Below are positions 8,046 through 16,497 of a stretch of DNA of 49,290 nucleotides, one piece after another; position 1 is the first letter of the stretch, and each line of letters starts with the position of its first letter. The position numbers and the translations under genes were made by a program. Source of the stretch: an uncultured Roseovarius sp. (GTDB lineage: Bacteria > Pseudomonadota > Alphaproteobacteria > Rhodobacterales > Rhodobacteraceae); NCBI GenBank assembly GCA_934501475.1, contig CAKSUL010000008.1:1-49290 (forward strand), in the 5' to 3' direction. The notes under the pieces were generated by a model. It was given only the letters and a program-made list of their open reading frames with translations, was not told where the DNA came from and ran no database searches.

Positions 8046-10669
8046 GGCGTTGCCTCCTTGGCTTCGGGCGCATTGTAGTCATGCGGATCGGGTTCGCGGC
8101 GTCGCATCTGCAGCAGATAGACCACCAGCAACAGCAACAGCGCCGGGATATAGAACACCTCTTTTGGGACGCGGTCGGCGGGCACTTCCAGTTCGACCAA
8201 TTCCCAGTCGAAATCTATGCCCAGTTGTTCAGCGCGGGCGCCAAAGCTCAGGTTGTCGACGAACAGCTTGCCGTCCTCTTCGCGGAATTCGATCCCCGCA
8301 TTGTCGATCAGGCGCGTGGCCCCGTCGCCGCCCGCTGCGCCCAATGGCAGCAGATAGCGCGCATCCACCGGGTCTCCTTTCAGGTTTTCGCCGATCAGGC
8401 GCACCCGCAGCGACGTATCGGACGGCGCATCATCGGCCATGGCGTAGAGTTCCGAGCCTGGCCGGACCTCAAACTCATCCACGATCATGTCGAGGAAAAA
8501 TCCCGGCCTGAACAGGGTGAAGGCGATCAGCAGCAACATCGCGCTTTCCCAGAGTTTCGATTTGACCATGAAGTAATTCATCGTCCCCGCCGCAAACAGC
8601 AGCATCGCGATCATCGCCATGACAAAGACGAACACCGCCTGCACCGGCCCCACATTGATCAGCAACAGATCGGTGTTGAAGATGAACAGGAACGGCAACA
8701 GCGCGGTGCGGATCGAATAAAAGAACGCCTGGAAGCCGGTTTTCAGCGGATCGCCCTTGGAAATCGCGGCCGCGGCAAAACTGGCAAGGCCGACAGGCGG
8801 CGTCACATCCGCCATGATCCCGAAGTAGAAGACGAACATATGCACCGCGACCAGCGGCACGATCAGCCCGTTCTGCGCGCCCAGCTCCACGACCACGCCC
8901 GCCATCAGCGAGCTGACGACGATATAGTTGGCGGTCGTCGGCAGGCCCATGCCCAGGACGATGGAAATCAGCGCCACGAAGAACAGCATGGCCAACAGGT
9001 TGCCACCTGACAGGAATTCGACGAATTCGGCCATGACCTGACCGACCCCGGTCAATGTGACGGCCCCCACGATCACGCCCGCGACACCCATGGCGGCCGC
9101 AAGGCCGATCATGTTGCGCGCGCCGATGATCATCCCCTCGTTGATGTCACGCACGCCCGAAACGATCTGCCCGATGATGTCGCCCTCATTGCGGAAAAAC
9201 GCCTTGAGCGGGTTTTGCGTCGCCAGGATGACCAGCATGAACACCGTCGACCAGAACGCCGACAGACCCGGCGATTTGCGCTCGATCATCAGCAGATACA
9301 TCAGGAGCAGGATCGGCATGAGGTAATGGATGCCGGTCTTGAAGATCTCCTTGGTGGGGGGCAGGTTCTGCATCGATTCGATGCTCATCTCAAGGTCGGG
9401 GCCCTTCGCGGCAAAGCGCACCGCCATGACATAGGCCACGCCCATGCCCGCCACGATCACCCATGTCGACGCCGCGCCCAGCAGGGAATTCAGCGTGCTG
9501 ACGATAAAGCCGCACAGGAACAGCACACCGCCGGAAATCACGATGGACACCGCGATGATGAACACCGCGCCCAGCATGAACTTGATCGGGTTCATGCGGC
9601 TGCTGCCCTTCATGCCCATCTTCAGGGCCTCAAGATGCACGATGTAGATCAGGGCGATATAGGAAATCGCCGCCGGCACGATGGCGGTCTTGACCACCTC
9701 GACGTAAGGGATGCCGACATATTCGGTCATCAGAAAGGCGACCGCCCCCATCACCGGGGGCGTCAGGACGCCGTTGATCGAGCTTGAGACCTCGATCGCG
9801 CCGGCCTTGGTGGCGGGAAAGCCGACCCGCTTCATCAGCGGGATGGTGAATGTGCCGGTGGTGACGACATTGGCAATGGACGAGCCCGAAATCAGCCCCG
9901 TCGCCGCCGAGGCGATCACCGCCGCCTTGGCCGGGCCACCACGCAGATGTCCGAGGGCGGCAAAGGCCAGTTTCAGGAAATAATTGCCCGCCCCCGCCTG
10001 GTTGAGAAGTGCGCCAAACAGCACGAACAGAAAGACAAAGCCGGATGAGACCCCCAGGGCCACGCCAAAGACGCCCTCGGTGGTCAGCCACATGTGGCTC
10101 ATCGCCTTTTCGATGGACGCGCCTTTCCAGCGCACCACTTCGGGCAGGCCGGACCAGCTTCCGAAAAAGACATAGGCCAGAAAGAACAGCGCGACCCCCA
10201 TCAACGGAAACCCGAGAGAGCGGCGCGCAGCCTCAAGCAGCAGCACGATACCGATAACGGCCACGATCAGATCCTGCGTGTTGGGCGCGCCGGTGCGCCC
10301 CGCAACTTCGGCGTAGGCATACCATTGATAGGACGCGGTGGCGGCGGCGATCAGCCCGACCACCCATGTAACGATCGGAATGTGGGTGCGCGGGCTGGAT
10401 TTCAGCCCCGGAAACGCCAGAAACGCCAGCAACACGGCAAAGCCCAGGTGGATCGAGCGGGTCTGCGTATCGTTCCAGACCCCCACGCCCAGAATGAACG
10501 GCAGGGGCGATGCGATCCACAACTGATAGATCGACCAGACCAGAGGAAGATACCAGAGGGCCGCCTTGCCCAGCCAGTCCCTTGGCACGCGCCCGCCGGT
10601 ATCGGCATCGGCGATAAAATCCTCAAGCTGCTGGTCCTGGACCTCATTCGTGTCAGTGTTGGCCATCAT
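8042..10669 (-). CDS. TRAP transporter fused permease (TAXI type, with DUF3394-like tail)
   Basis: An 875-residue inner-membrane protein with many hydrophobic helices in which the small (DctQ-like) and large (DctM-like) TRAP subunits are fused, as usual for TAXI systems. DctM-like signatures include TGLISGSSIANVVTTGTFTI, the GVLTPPVMGAVAFLM segment and the GLPTTANYIVVSS segment. The last ~170 residues hold a soluble region followed by a final membrane helix, resembling the DUF3394 tail. It imports an organic acid or amino acid using an ion gradient together with the binding protein at 10784. Two ATGs follow the GGAGGGGG site, so the start is 10669 or 10666. Confidence 0.93.
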   Translation of the reverse strand: MMANTDTNEVQDQQLEDFIADADTGGRVPRDWLGKAALWYLPLVWSIYQLWIASPLPFILGVGVWNDTQTRSIHLGFAVLLAFLAFPGLKSSPRTHIPIVTWVVGLIAAATASYQWYAYAEVAGRTGAPNTQDLIVAVIGIVLLLEAARRSLGFPLMGVALFFLAYVFFGSWSGLPEVVRWKGASIEKAMSHMWLTTEGVFGVALGVSSGFVFLFVLFGALLNQAGAGNYFLKLAFAALGHLRGGPAKAAVIASAATGLISGSSIANVVTTGTFTIPLMKRVGFPATKAGAIEVSSSINGVLTPPVMGAVAFLMTEYVGIPYVEVVKTAIVPAAISYIALIYIVHLEALKMGMKGSSRMNPIKFMLGAVFIIAVSIVISGGVLFLCGFIVSTLNSLLGAASTWVIVAGMGVAYVMAVRFAAKGPDLEMSIESMQNLPPTKEIFKTGIHYLMPILLLMYLLMIERKSPGLSAFWSTVFMLVILATQNPLKAFFRNEGDIIGQIVSGVRDINEGMIIGARNMIGLAAAMGVAGVIVGAVTLTGVGQVMAEFVEFLSGGNLLAMLFFVALISIVLGMGLPTTANYIVVSSLMAGVVVELGAQNGLIVPLVAVHMFVFYFGIMADVTPPVGLASFAAAAISKGDPLKTGFQAFFYSIRTALLPFLFIFNTDLLLINVGPVQAVFVFVMAMIAMLLFAAGTMNYFMVKSKLWESAMLLLIAFTLFRPGFFLDMIVDEFEVRPGSELYAMADDAPSDTSLRVRLIGENLKGDPVDARYLLPLGAAGGDGATRLIDNAGIEFREEDGKLFVDNLSFGARAEQLGIDFDWELVELEVPADRVPKEVFYIPALLLLLVVYLLQMRRREPDPHDYNAPEAKEATP

Positions 10670-10711
10670 GCCCCCTCCCGGAACGGTCGTTTCTTAGTCT
10701 TTGAACGCAAT

Positions 10712-10741
10712 TGCCCCCGGCATTGAAAAATGCCGAGGGCA
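10712..10741 (-). terminator. Intercistronic hairpin between binding protein and permease
   Basis: A 13-bp stem (one G-U pair when read as minus-strand RNA) with a 4-base loop. It lies 42 bases after the binding-protein stop and about 40 bases before the permease start. It has no clean T tract. It probably acts as a partial terminator or RNA-stability element that lets the binding protein be made in excess over the permease, as in many ABC and TRAP operons. Confidence 0.6.
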
Positions 10742-10783
10742 GGTTGTCACAACTTCTTGCCAAATGGCGTCAAAGACCCGGCC

Positions 10784-11755
10784 TTACATCCAGCCGCGTT
10801 CTTTGTAGTATTTCACCGCACCGGGGTGCAGTTCGGCGTTCAGACCGTTGGTGATCATCTCGCTTTCGACCAGACGGCCAAAGGCGGGATGCAGTTTCTT
10901 GAAGTCTTCGAAATTGTCGAAGATAGCCTTGACCACCGCATAAACCACCTCATCCGACGTATCGGCAGAGGTCACGATCGTTGCCAGAGGGCCCCAGCTG
11001 GGGATGTCCTCGTCGTTGCCGGGATACATGCCGCCGGGGATGGTTGCCGCGGCATAGGCCTTGTTTTCCGCCAGCAGCTTGTCAATCGCGGGCCCTGCCA
11101 GCGGGATGATGTTCACATCACAGGACGATGTGGCCTCCTGGGCGGAGCCGTTGGGCAGACCGGCGGCCCAGATCGTCGCGTCGATCTTGCCGTCGCACAG
11201 CGCGGCCGACTGTTCGGATGACTTCAGCTCGGCCGCGAGGGCAAAATCGGCATTGGTCAGGCCCGAATACTTGATCAGCGTGTCGGCCAGAACCCGCGTG
11301 CCCGAACCGGGGTTCGCGATGTTGACCTTCTTGCCTTTCATGCTTTCGACATCGGTGATGCCGCTGTCGGCACGCGCCATGACATGCAGCGGCTCGGGAT
11401 GCAGCGAGAACAGCGACCGCAGCCCATCCCATGCGCCATCTTCCTCAAACGCGCCGGTGCCGGCCATTGCGGCAACCTGAACGTCGGACTGGATGACGCC
11501 GAAATCCAGCTCACCCTGACGGATGGTGCGGGCGTTATAGACCGACCCGCCGGTGGATTCGACCGAGCAGCGGATGCCGTGTTCCTTGCGATCCTTGTTG
11601 ACCAGACGGCAGATCGCGCCGCCGGTGGGGTAATACACCCCGGTCACGCCACCGGTGCCGATGGTGATGAACTGCTGTTCGGCAGCGGTGGACGCGCCAC
11701 CTATGCCCAGCGTCATCGCCGTAGCAGCAGCAAAAACAAATCCGAATTTTTTCAT
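10784..11755 (-). CDS. TAXI-family TRAP transporter substrate-binding protein
   Basis: A periplasmic solute-binding protein of about 323 residues. The signal peptide (MKKFGFVFAAATAMTLG... ending near STAAE) and the first mature strand FITIGTGGVTGVYYPTGG are diagnostic of the TAXI family. So are the VESTGGSVYNARTI, DFGVIQSDVQ and KGKKVNIANPGSGTR segments. The start at 11755 is 6 bases after GGGAG; the preceding in-frame ATG at 11758 is too close. It is upstream of the fused permease and 114 bp downstream of the rpiR-type gene. It captures the substrate for import; the ligand is unknown (some TAXI proteins bind glutamate or dicarboxylates). Confidence 0.93.
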   Translation of the reverse strand: MKKFGFVFAAATAMTLGIGGASTAAEQQFITIGTGGVTGVYYPTGGAICRLVNKDRKEHGIRCSVESTGGSVYNARTIRQGELDFGVIQSDVQVAAMAGTGAFEEDGAWDGLRSLFSLHPEPLHVMARADSGITDVESMKGKKVNIANPGSGTRVLADTLIKYSGLTNADFALAAELKSSEQSAALCDGKIDATIWAAGLPNGSAQEATSSCDVNIIPLAGPAIDKLLAENKAYAAATIPGGMYPGNDEDIPSWGPLATIVTSADTSDEVVYAVVKAIFDNFEDFKKLHPAFGRLVESEMITNGLNAELHPGAVKYYKERGWM

Positions 11756-11871
11756 CATGATCTCCCTTTTCACGATTTTCATGCATGTGAGTCATACATC
11801 ATTTTACGCTGGCGCACAGCCTTGCGCATTCGACAGAGGCTTGCCCATGCGGGGCGCAATGTCACGAAAAA

Positions 11872-12750
11872 CTATTGTTTTTTCGTCGGCACCCAATACG
11901 CATCGAAACTGTTGCGCAGATTTTCATACGATTCAATGCGTTCCCGTGCGTCATTTCCACCTTTGGCGACCATGACGGCCAGCAATGTCTCGATCACCAC
12001 CATCAGCCCGGAATAGCAGGCAAAGTGATGCGTGCTGAGGGTCGAGGCCTCGAACGTGATGGCCGGGGTCAGGTCAGGGGCGATGATACTTGAATCCGAC
12101 AGCAGGATCAGTTGCACGCCGCGATCCTGCGCAAAGCGGCAGGCCTCGATCGTTTCGCGCGAATAGGGTGACACCGTCACCACCAGCATGACATCCTCGG
12201 GTCCGGCATGGTTCAACTCATCTATCGCGCTGTTCATGTGGCGCGGGATCAGTTGCAGGCTGGGCAGGGCCATGCGCCCGACATAATGAAAGTAATAGGC
12301 CAGCGCATAGGACGAGCGCACCGCCGTGACATAGACATTGCGCGCGTTCAGCATCAGATCCGCGGCGCGCTCCACATCGTCCGGGCGCAGCTTCTGCAAT
12401 GAGGCCTGCACGACCAACAGCGCATTCGCGACCGATTCGGCATGGGCGGGAGCGATGGCACCCTGATCCCCGGCCCAGTCGGGCGGGTCGTCAAAATGCG
12501 CGGCGGCGACCAGCGCATGACGAAACGGCGCGCGCAGGTCGTCATAGCTGTCAAATCCCAGCGTCTTGGCCGCGCGCACAAGGGAATAGGTGCTGACACC
12601 GGCCTTTTTCGCAGTGGCGCGGATCGGGTCCAGCCCGAAATCGGCCGGGTGATCCAGCACATATTTGGCGATCAGCCGCATGCGCGGGGAAAACCCGGCG
12701 ATCCCGGTCTTGAGGCGCGCCTGCACCTTGGATTTCAGGGTCGGGTCCAT
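11872..12750 (-). CDS. RpiR/MurR-type transcriptional regulator (HTH plus SIS domain)
   Basis: A 292-residue regulator. The N-terminal HTH (about residues 15-85) has the RpiR-type pattern: FSPRMRLIAKYVLDHPADFG, then a helix-turn-helix around AKKAGVSTYSLVRAAKTLGF. The C-terminal SIS domain (about residues 120-260) normally binds a phosphosugar or other small ligand; VYVTAVRSSYALAYY and the DVMLVVTVSPYSRET strand are visible. It is divergent from the FAD/GcvT operon and codirectional with the TRAP genes, so it probably controls both uptake and catabolism. The ligand is likely the substrate or an intermediate, but this is inference. Confidence 0.9.
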   Translation of the reverse strand: MDPTLKSKVQARLKTGIAGFSPRMRLIAKYVLDHPADFGLDPIRATAKKAGVSTYSLVRAAKTLGFDSYDDLRAPFRHALVAAAHFDDPPDWAGDQGAIAPAHAESVANALLVVQASLQKLRPDDVERAADLMLNARNVYVTAVRSSYALAYYFHYVGRMALPSLQLIPRHMNSAIDELNHAGPEDVMLVVTVSPYSRETIEACRFAQDRGVQLILLSDSSIIAPDLTPAITFEASTLSTHHFACYSGLMVVIETLLAVMVAKGGNDARERIESYENLRNSFDAYWVPTKKQ

Positions 12751-12901
12751 CGTCGTTGCCTAACCATTCGCTGTGCTGTGAGCCAGAATGATAAAAACGT
12801 ATGTTATTTTTTACTTTGCATCCGATCAAGTGTAATTTGCGAATCGCTGGCCCTGCGTCAAGGCGCGCTGTGCCGCGCTCATTCATTGCCGAGGTCGCAC
12901 A
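12751..12901. promoter_or_regulatory. Divergent promoter region between rpiR-type gene and catabolic operon
   Basis: A 151-bp region with a conspicuous AT-rich core (about 12790-12840) inside GC-rich DNA. An imperfect inverted sequence, AACGTATGTT at about 12797-12806, is flanked by A-rich and T-rich runs, which would suit an RpiR-type operator. Exact promoter hexamers cannot be fixed by eye. Confidence 0.4.
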
Positions 12902-15301
12902 ATGCCCGTTTCCCTTCCCTCCCATGCGTCAGTCGTTGTCATCGGCGGCGGCATCATGGGATGTTCCACCCTATACCATCTGGCCAAGCTGGGCGTCAGC
13001 GACGCCATCCTGCTGGAGCGCAACAAGCTGACTTCGGGCACCACATGGCATTCCGCCGCACAGGTGCGCGCATTGCGCCATTCGCGCAACCTGACCCGGA
13101 TGATCCAGTATTCCGTCGATCTTTACAGCCAGCTGGAAAAGGAAACCGGGCAATCCGTGGGCTGGATCCAGAAGGGATCGCTGTCGATCGCCACCACCCC
13201 GGACCGCCTGATCCACGTCAAGCGCCAGGAGGCGCTGGCCCATGCCTATGGGATCGACGCGCGCTCGGTCAGTGCGGGCGAGGCGGCGGAACGCTGGCCG
13301 CTGATGAATGCCACGGATGTGCTGGGCGCGGTCTGGTCGCCCGCCGATGGCCGGGTCAGCCCGTCGGATGTCTGTGCCGCATTGACCAAGGGCGCCAGAT
13401 CGCTGGGCGCGCGGATATTCGAGGACACCGGCGTCACCGGCATCCTGACCGCGAATGGCCGCATCACCGGCGTGCAGACCACCCAGGGCACCGTGATGTG
13501 CGATGCCATCGCGCTGTGCACCGGCCTGTGGTCGCGCGAAGTGGGGGCAATGGCCGGCGCCGAGGTGCCCGCACTCGCGTGCGAACATTTCTACCTGCTG
13601 ACCAAGCCGATTGACGGCATCACCGGCAACATGCCCACCCTGTCGGACCATGACAGCCATCTCTATATCCGCGATGACAGCGGCGGGCTGCTGGTGGGCT
13701 GCTTTGAGCCGATGGGCAAACCCATCGCGCCGTGTGTGCTGAACGAAAGCTTCGAGTTTGGCCTGCTCCCCGAGGATTGGGACCATTTCGAGCCGATGAT
13801 GGAACTGGCGCTGCATCGCCTGCCCTCGCTTGAAACGGCCGAGGTCAAGATGCTGCTGAACGGCCCCGAAAGTTTCACGCCCGACGGCACCTTCATGTTG
13901 GGCGAGACGGCGGAAACGCGCGGGCTGTTCCTTGGCTGCGGCATGAATTCGGTCGGGATGGCGTCGGGGGGCGGCGCGGGGATGAACCTTGCGCATTGCA
14001 TCGTGCACGGCCGCACCGCCTATGATCTGGGTGAGGCGGACGCGAAACGCTTTGCGCCGGTGTTCAATTCGATCGAACATCTGATGGCACGCGCCCCCGA
14101 GATTCTGGGCACGCATTACGACATCGCCTATCCCGGCAAGCAACTGAAGACCGCGCGCGATCTGCGTCTGTTGCCGCTCGATTCCGAATACCGGGCCGCG
14201 GGGGCCTATATGGGCCAGTTCTATGGCTGGGAGCGCCCGCTCTATTTCGGCAAGAAGGGCGAGCCGCGCATGACATTCGAGCGTCCCGACTGGTTTGAAA
14301 ACGTGCGCGCCGAAGTCAGCGCCGCCCATGAGCGCGCGGCGATTTTCGATGCCTCCTCCTTTGGCAAGATCGAGGTCACAGGCAAGGACGCCGAGGCCTT
14401 CATGCTGCACGCCTGCGCCGGCTATATGGGCCGCGCGCCGGGCAGCGCGATCTATAGCGCGGTGCTGAATGAGCGGGGCACGTTCGAATCCGACATCACC
14501 GCGCATCGCATCGCGGCGGATCATTATCGCATCTTCACCGGCACGGCGGCGATCAAGCGGGATCTGGCGTGGTTCCACCGCCAGTCAGACGGCTTTGACG
14601 TGGCGCTGCGCGACAGCACGCAGGACTATGCCGTTCTGGGCCTGATGGGCCCCGAGGCGGCGCGCATCATCCGTGAATGCGGCGCGGACGAGTTGAACCA
14701 ACTGGGATATTTCAAAGTGGGCCCGGCCCATATTGCGGGCCATCACGTGCGCGCCGTGCGGATGTCCTATGTCGGCGAGGCGGGCTGGGAAATCACCTGC
14801 AAATCCGAAAACGCCCCGGCGATTTATGCCGCGCTGACATCGGCAGGTGCCGCACCGGCGGGCATGTTCGCGCAGACCTCGATGCGGATCGAAAAGGGGT
14901 TCTGCGCCATGGGTCATGAACTGGACAGCGACGTGACCCCGATCGAGGCCGGTCTGCTGGGGGCCACGCGCAAATCCGACGGCTTTGTCGGGTTCGATGC
15001 CCTTCAGGCCCGGCTGGCGCAGGGGGCCGGGGTGCGGGTGGTCTCGCTTGTCATGCAGGATGATGACGCGCAGCCCCTGGGACATGAGCCGATCTATCTG
15101 GACGGCAGGATCATCGGCCAGACGACATCCTGCGCCTATGGCTATCGCACCGGCGCGCCTGTCGCGCTGGCCTATCTCGGCCAGGGGGTTGCGGATGGCA
15201 CGCGGGTTCAGGTCGATATCGCCCGCACGCTGTATGACGCGACCCTGACCAACGGGGCGCTGTTCGACCCGGCGGGGGCGCGGATGCGGGTGTCGGCATG
15301 A
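12902..15301 (+). CDS. FAD-dependent oxidoreductase fused to GcvT-type folate domain (dimethylglycine dehydrogenase-like)
   Basis: A 799-residue two-part enzyme. Residues ~10-370 form a DAO-type FAD domain with the dinucleotide motif VVVIGGGIMG. His50 in the TTWHSAAQ segment occupies the position of the covalent FAD histidine of dimethylglycine and sarcosine dehydrogenases. Residues ~420-795 form GcvT N- and C-terminal domains (SFGKIEVTGKDAEAFM, MRIEKGFCAMGHELDSD). These normally bind tetrahydrofolate and capture the formaldehyde from oxidative N-demethylation. It probably oxidises an N-methyl amine or related secondary amine. The next gene overlaps its stop by 4 bases, and it leads a four-gene operon. 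The substrate is unknown. Confidence 0.9.
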   Translation: MPVSLPSHASVVVIGGGIMGCSTLYHLAKLGVSDAILLERNKLTSGTTWHSAAQVRALRHSRNLTRMIQYSVDLYSQLEKETGQSVGWIQKGSLSIATTPDRLIHVKRQEALAHAYGIDARSVSAGEAAERWPLMNATDVLGAVWSPADGRVSPSDVCAALTKGARSLGARIFEDTGVTGILTANGRITGVQTTQGTVMCDAIALCTGLWSREVGAMAGAEVPALACEHFYLLTKPIDGITGNMPTLSDHDSHLYIRDDSGGLLVGCFEPMGKPIAPCVLNESFEFGLLPEDWDHFEPMMELALHRLPSLETAEVKMLLNGPESFTPDGTFMLGETAETRGLFLGCGMNSVGMASGGGAGMNLAHCIVHGRTAYDLGEADAKRFAPVFNSIEHLMARAPEILGTHYDIAYPGKQLKTARDLRLLPLDSEYRAAGAYMGQFYGWERPLYFGKKGEPRMTFERPDWFENVRAEVSAAHERAAIFDASSFGKIEVTGKDAEAFMLHACAGYMGRAPGSAIYSAVLNERGTFESDITAHRIAADHYRIFTGTAAIKRDLAWFHRQSDGFDVALRDSTQDYAVLGLMGPEAARIIRECGADELNQLGYFKVGPAHIAGHHVRAVRMSYVGEAGWEITCKSENAPAIYAALTSAGAAPAGMFAQTSMRIEKGFCAMGHELDSDVTPIEAGLLGATRKSDGFVGFDALQARLAQGAGVRVVSLVMQDDDAQPLGHEPIYLDGRIIGQTTSCAYGYRTGAPVALAYLGQGVADGTRVQVDIARTLYDATLTNGALFDPAGARMRVSA

Positions 15302-16071
15302 ACGCGCCGCTGATCATGATCGCCCCCAACGGGGCGCGGCGCGGCCGGGCGGATCATCCCGCCCTGCCCGTCACCATCCCCCAGACGATCGAGGTTGCGC
15401 GCGCCTGCCATGAACAGGGCGCGGGCGCGCTGCACCTGCATGTGCGCGATGAGGCGGGCGTGCATAGCCTTGATCCCGGCCTCTATCGCGAAGCACTGGA
15501 CGAACTGGCGCGCGTCCTGCCCGATATGGCGGTCCAGATCACCACGGAATCCGCCGGTCTGTTCGATGTCGCCACGCAGCTGCACTGCCTCGTGGCGCTG
15601 CGCCCGGCATGGGCCAGCGTCTCGGTCCGTGAAATCGCGCGGGACGCGGCGCTGGCGCCGCGCGTCTATGCCACCTGCGCCGAACAGGGCACACGGGTGC
15701 AGCATATCCTCTATGACCAGAGCGACGCCGAGACCCTGCACCGGTTGCAGCGCGACGGGCACCTGCCCGACACCGCGCCCGAGGTGATCCTGGTCCTTGG
15801 CAAATACATGCCACCCACCGACGGCACCCCCGATATGCTGAAGGCGCGCGTGGCCGCCCTGCCCGATGGCGCTGCGTGGTCGATCTGCGCCTTTGGCGGG
15901 CAGGAACAGGCCTGTCTGATCCGCGCCGCCGGGATGGGCGCCAGCGGCCTGCGCATCGGGTTTGAAAACAACCTCAACCGCCCCGACGGCACCCCCTGGA
16001 CCGATATGGCCGAGGCGGTGCGCAGCCTGCGCAGCGCATTGAGGGCAACACCACCGAAGGCCGCACCATGA
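15298..16071 (+). CDS. BKACE-family (DUF849) beta-keto acid cleavage enzyme
   Basis: A 257-residue TIM-barrel enzyme of the beta-keto acid cleavage family, which splits a beta-keto acid with acetyl-CoA into acetoacetate or another keto product and a new CoA thioester. The zinc-ligand pair is in HLHVRD (His46, His48, the same numbers as in the founding enzyme Kce). The third ligand is Glu223 in RIGFENNL. The residue after it is Asn224, where Kce has Asp. It starts with MIAPNGARRGRADHPALP, typical of a sub-branch of the family. It is shorter than the usual 270-310 residues. The gene overlaps both neighbours by 4 bases. Dehydrocarnitine cleavage is one known family reaction, but the substrate here is not defined. 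Confidence 0.85.
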   Translation: MNAPLIMIAPNGARRGRADHPALPVTIPQTIEVARACHEQGAGALHLHVRDEAGVHSLDPGLYREALDELARVLPDMAVQITTESAGLFDVATQLHCLVALRPAWASVSVREIARDAALAPRVYATCAEQGTRVQHILYDQSDAETLHRLQRDGHLPDTAPEVILVLGKYMPPTDGTPDMLKARVAALPDGAAWSICAFGGQEQACLIRAAGMGASGLRIGFENNLNRPDGTPWTDMAEAVRSLRSALRATPPKAAP

Positions 16072-16493
16072 CCCGACCTGAAATCACCCTTGTCCCCGCC
16101 ACACAGGCCGCCGCTTTGCTGCGTCTGCTGCGCCCCGCGCTGAGTGATGCGACCTTCGATCAACGCCTCAAGGCCGCTGTCAATGATGGTTACAAGACCT
16201 TCATCGCGCGTCTCGACGGCGTTGATGTGGGGGTGCTCGGCTTTCACATCACGCACGATGTGTGCTGGGGCGCAACGCTTTACGTGGATGATCTGGTGGT
16301 CGACCCTGACCGGCGCGGCAACAGGATCGGGCGCGCCCTGATGGAGGCCGCGCGCGCATATGCCGGGCAGGAACGCTGTGATATCATCCGGCTATGCAGC
16401 GGGATGAGCCGACATGACGCGCATCGGTTTTACGAAGGTTTCGGCATGACGGCCTTCAGCAAACAATTCGTCCTGCCACTGAATGAAGGGTGA
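16068..16493 (+). CDS. GNAT-family N-acetyltransferase
   Basis: A 141-residue protein with the complete GNAT fold. The acetyl-CoA-binding motif A is YVDDLVVDPDRRGNRIGRAL (R-x-x-G-x-G/A-type pyrophosphate loop RRGNRIG). The later beta strand and helix around LCSGMSRHDAHRFYEGFGM are also typical. It starts inside the BKACE stop (ATGA) and ends 4 bases before the aminotransferase start, so it belongs to the catabolic operon. It may acetylate an amine intermediate or a toxic analogue; the acceptor cannot be deduced. Confidence 0.9.
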   Translation: MTRPEITLVPATQAAALLRLLRPALSDATFDQRLKAAVNDGYKTFIARLDGVDVGVLGFHITHDVCWGATLYVDDLVVDPDRRGNRIGRALMEAARAYAGQERCDIIRLCSGMSRHDAHRFYEGFGMTAFSKQFVLPLNEG

Positions 16494-16497
16494 CCCC

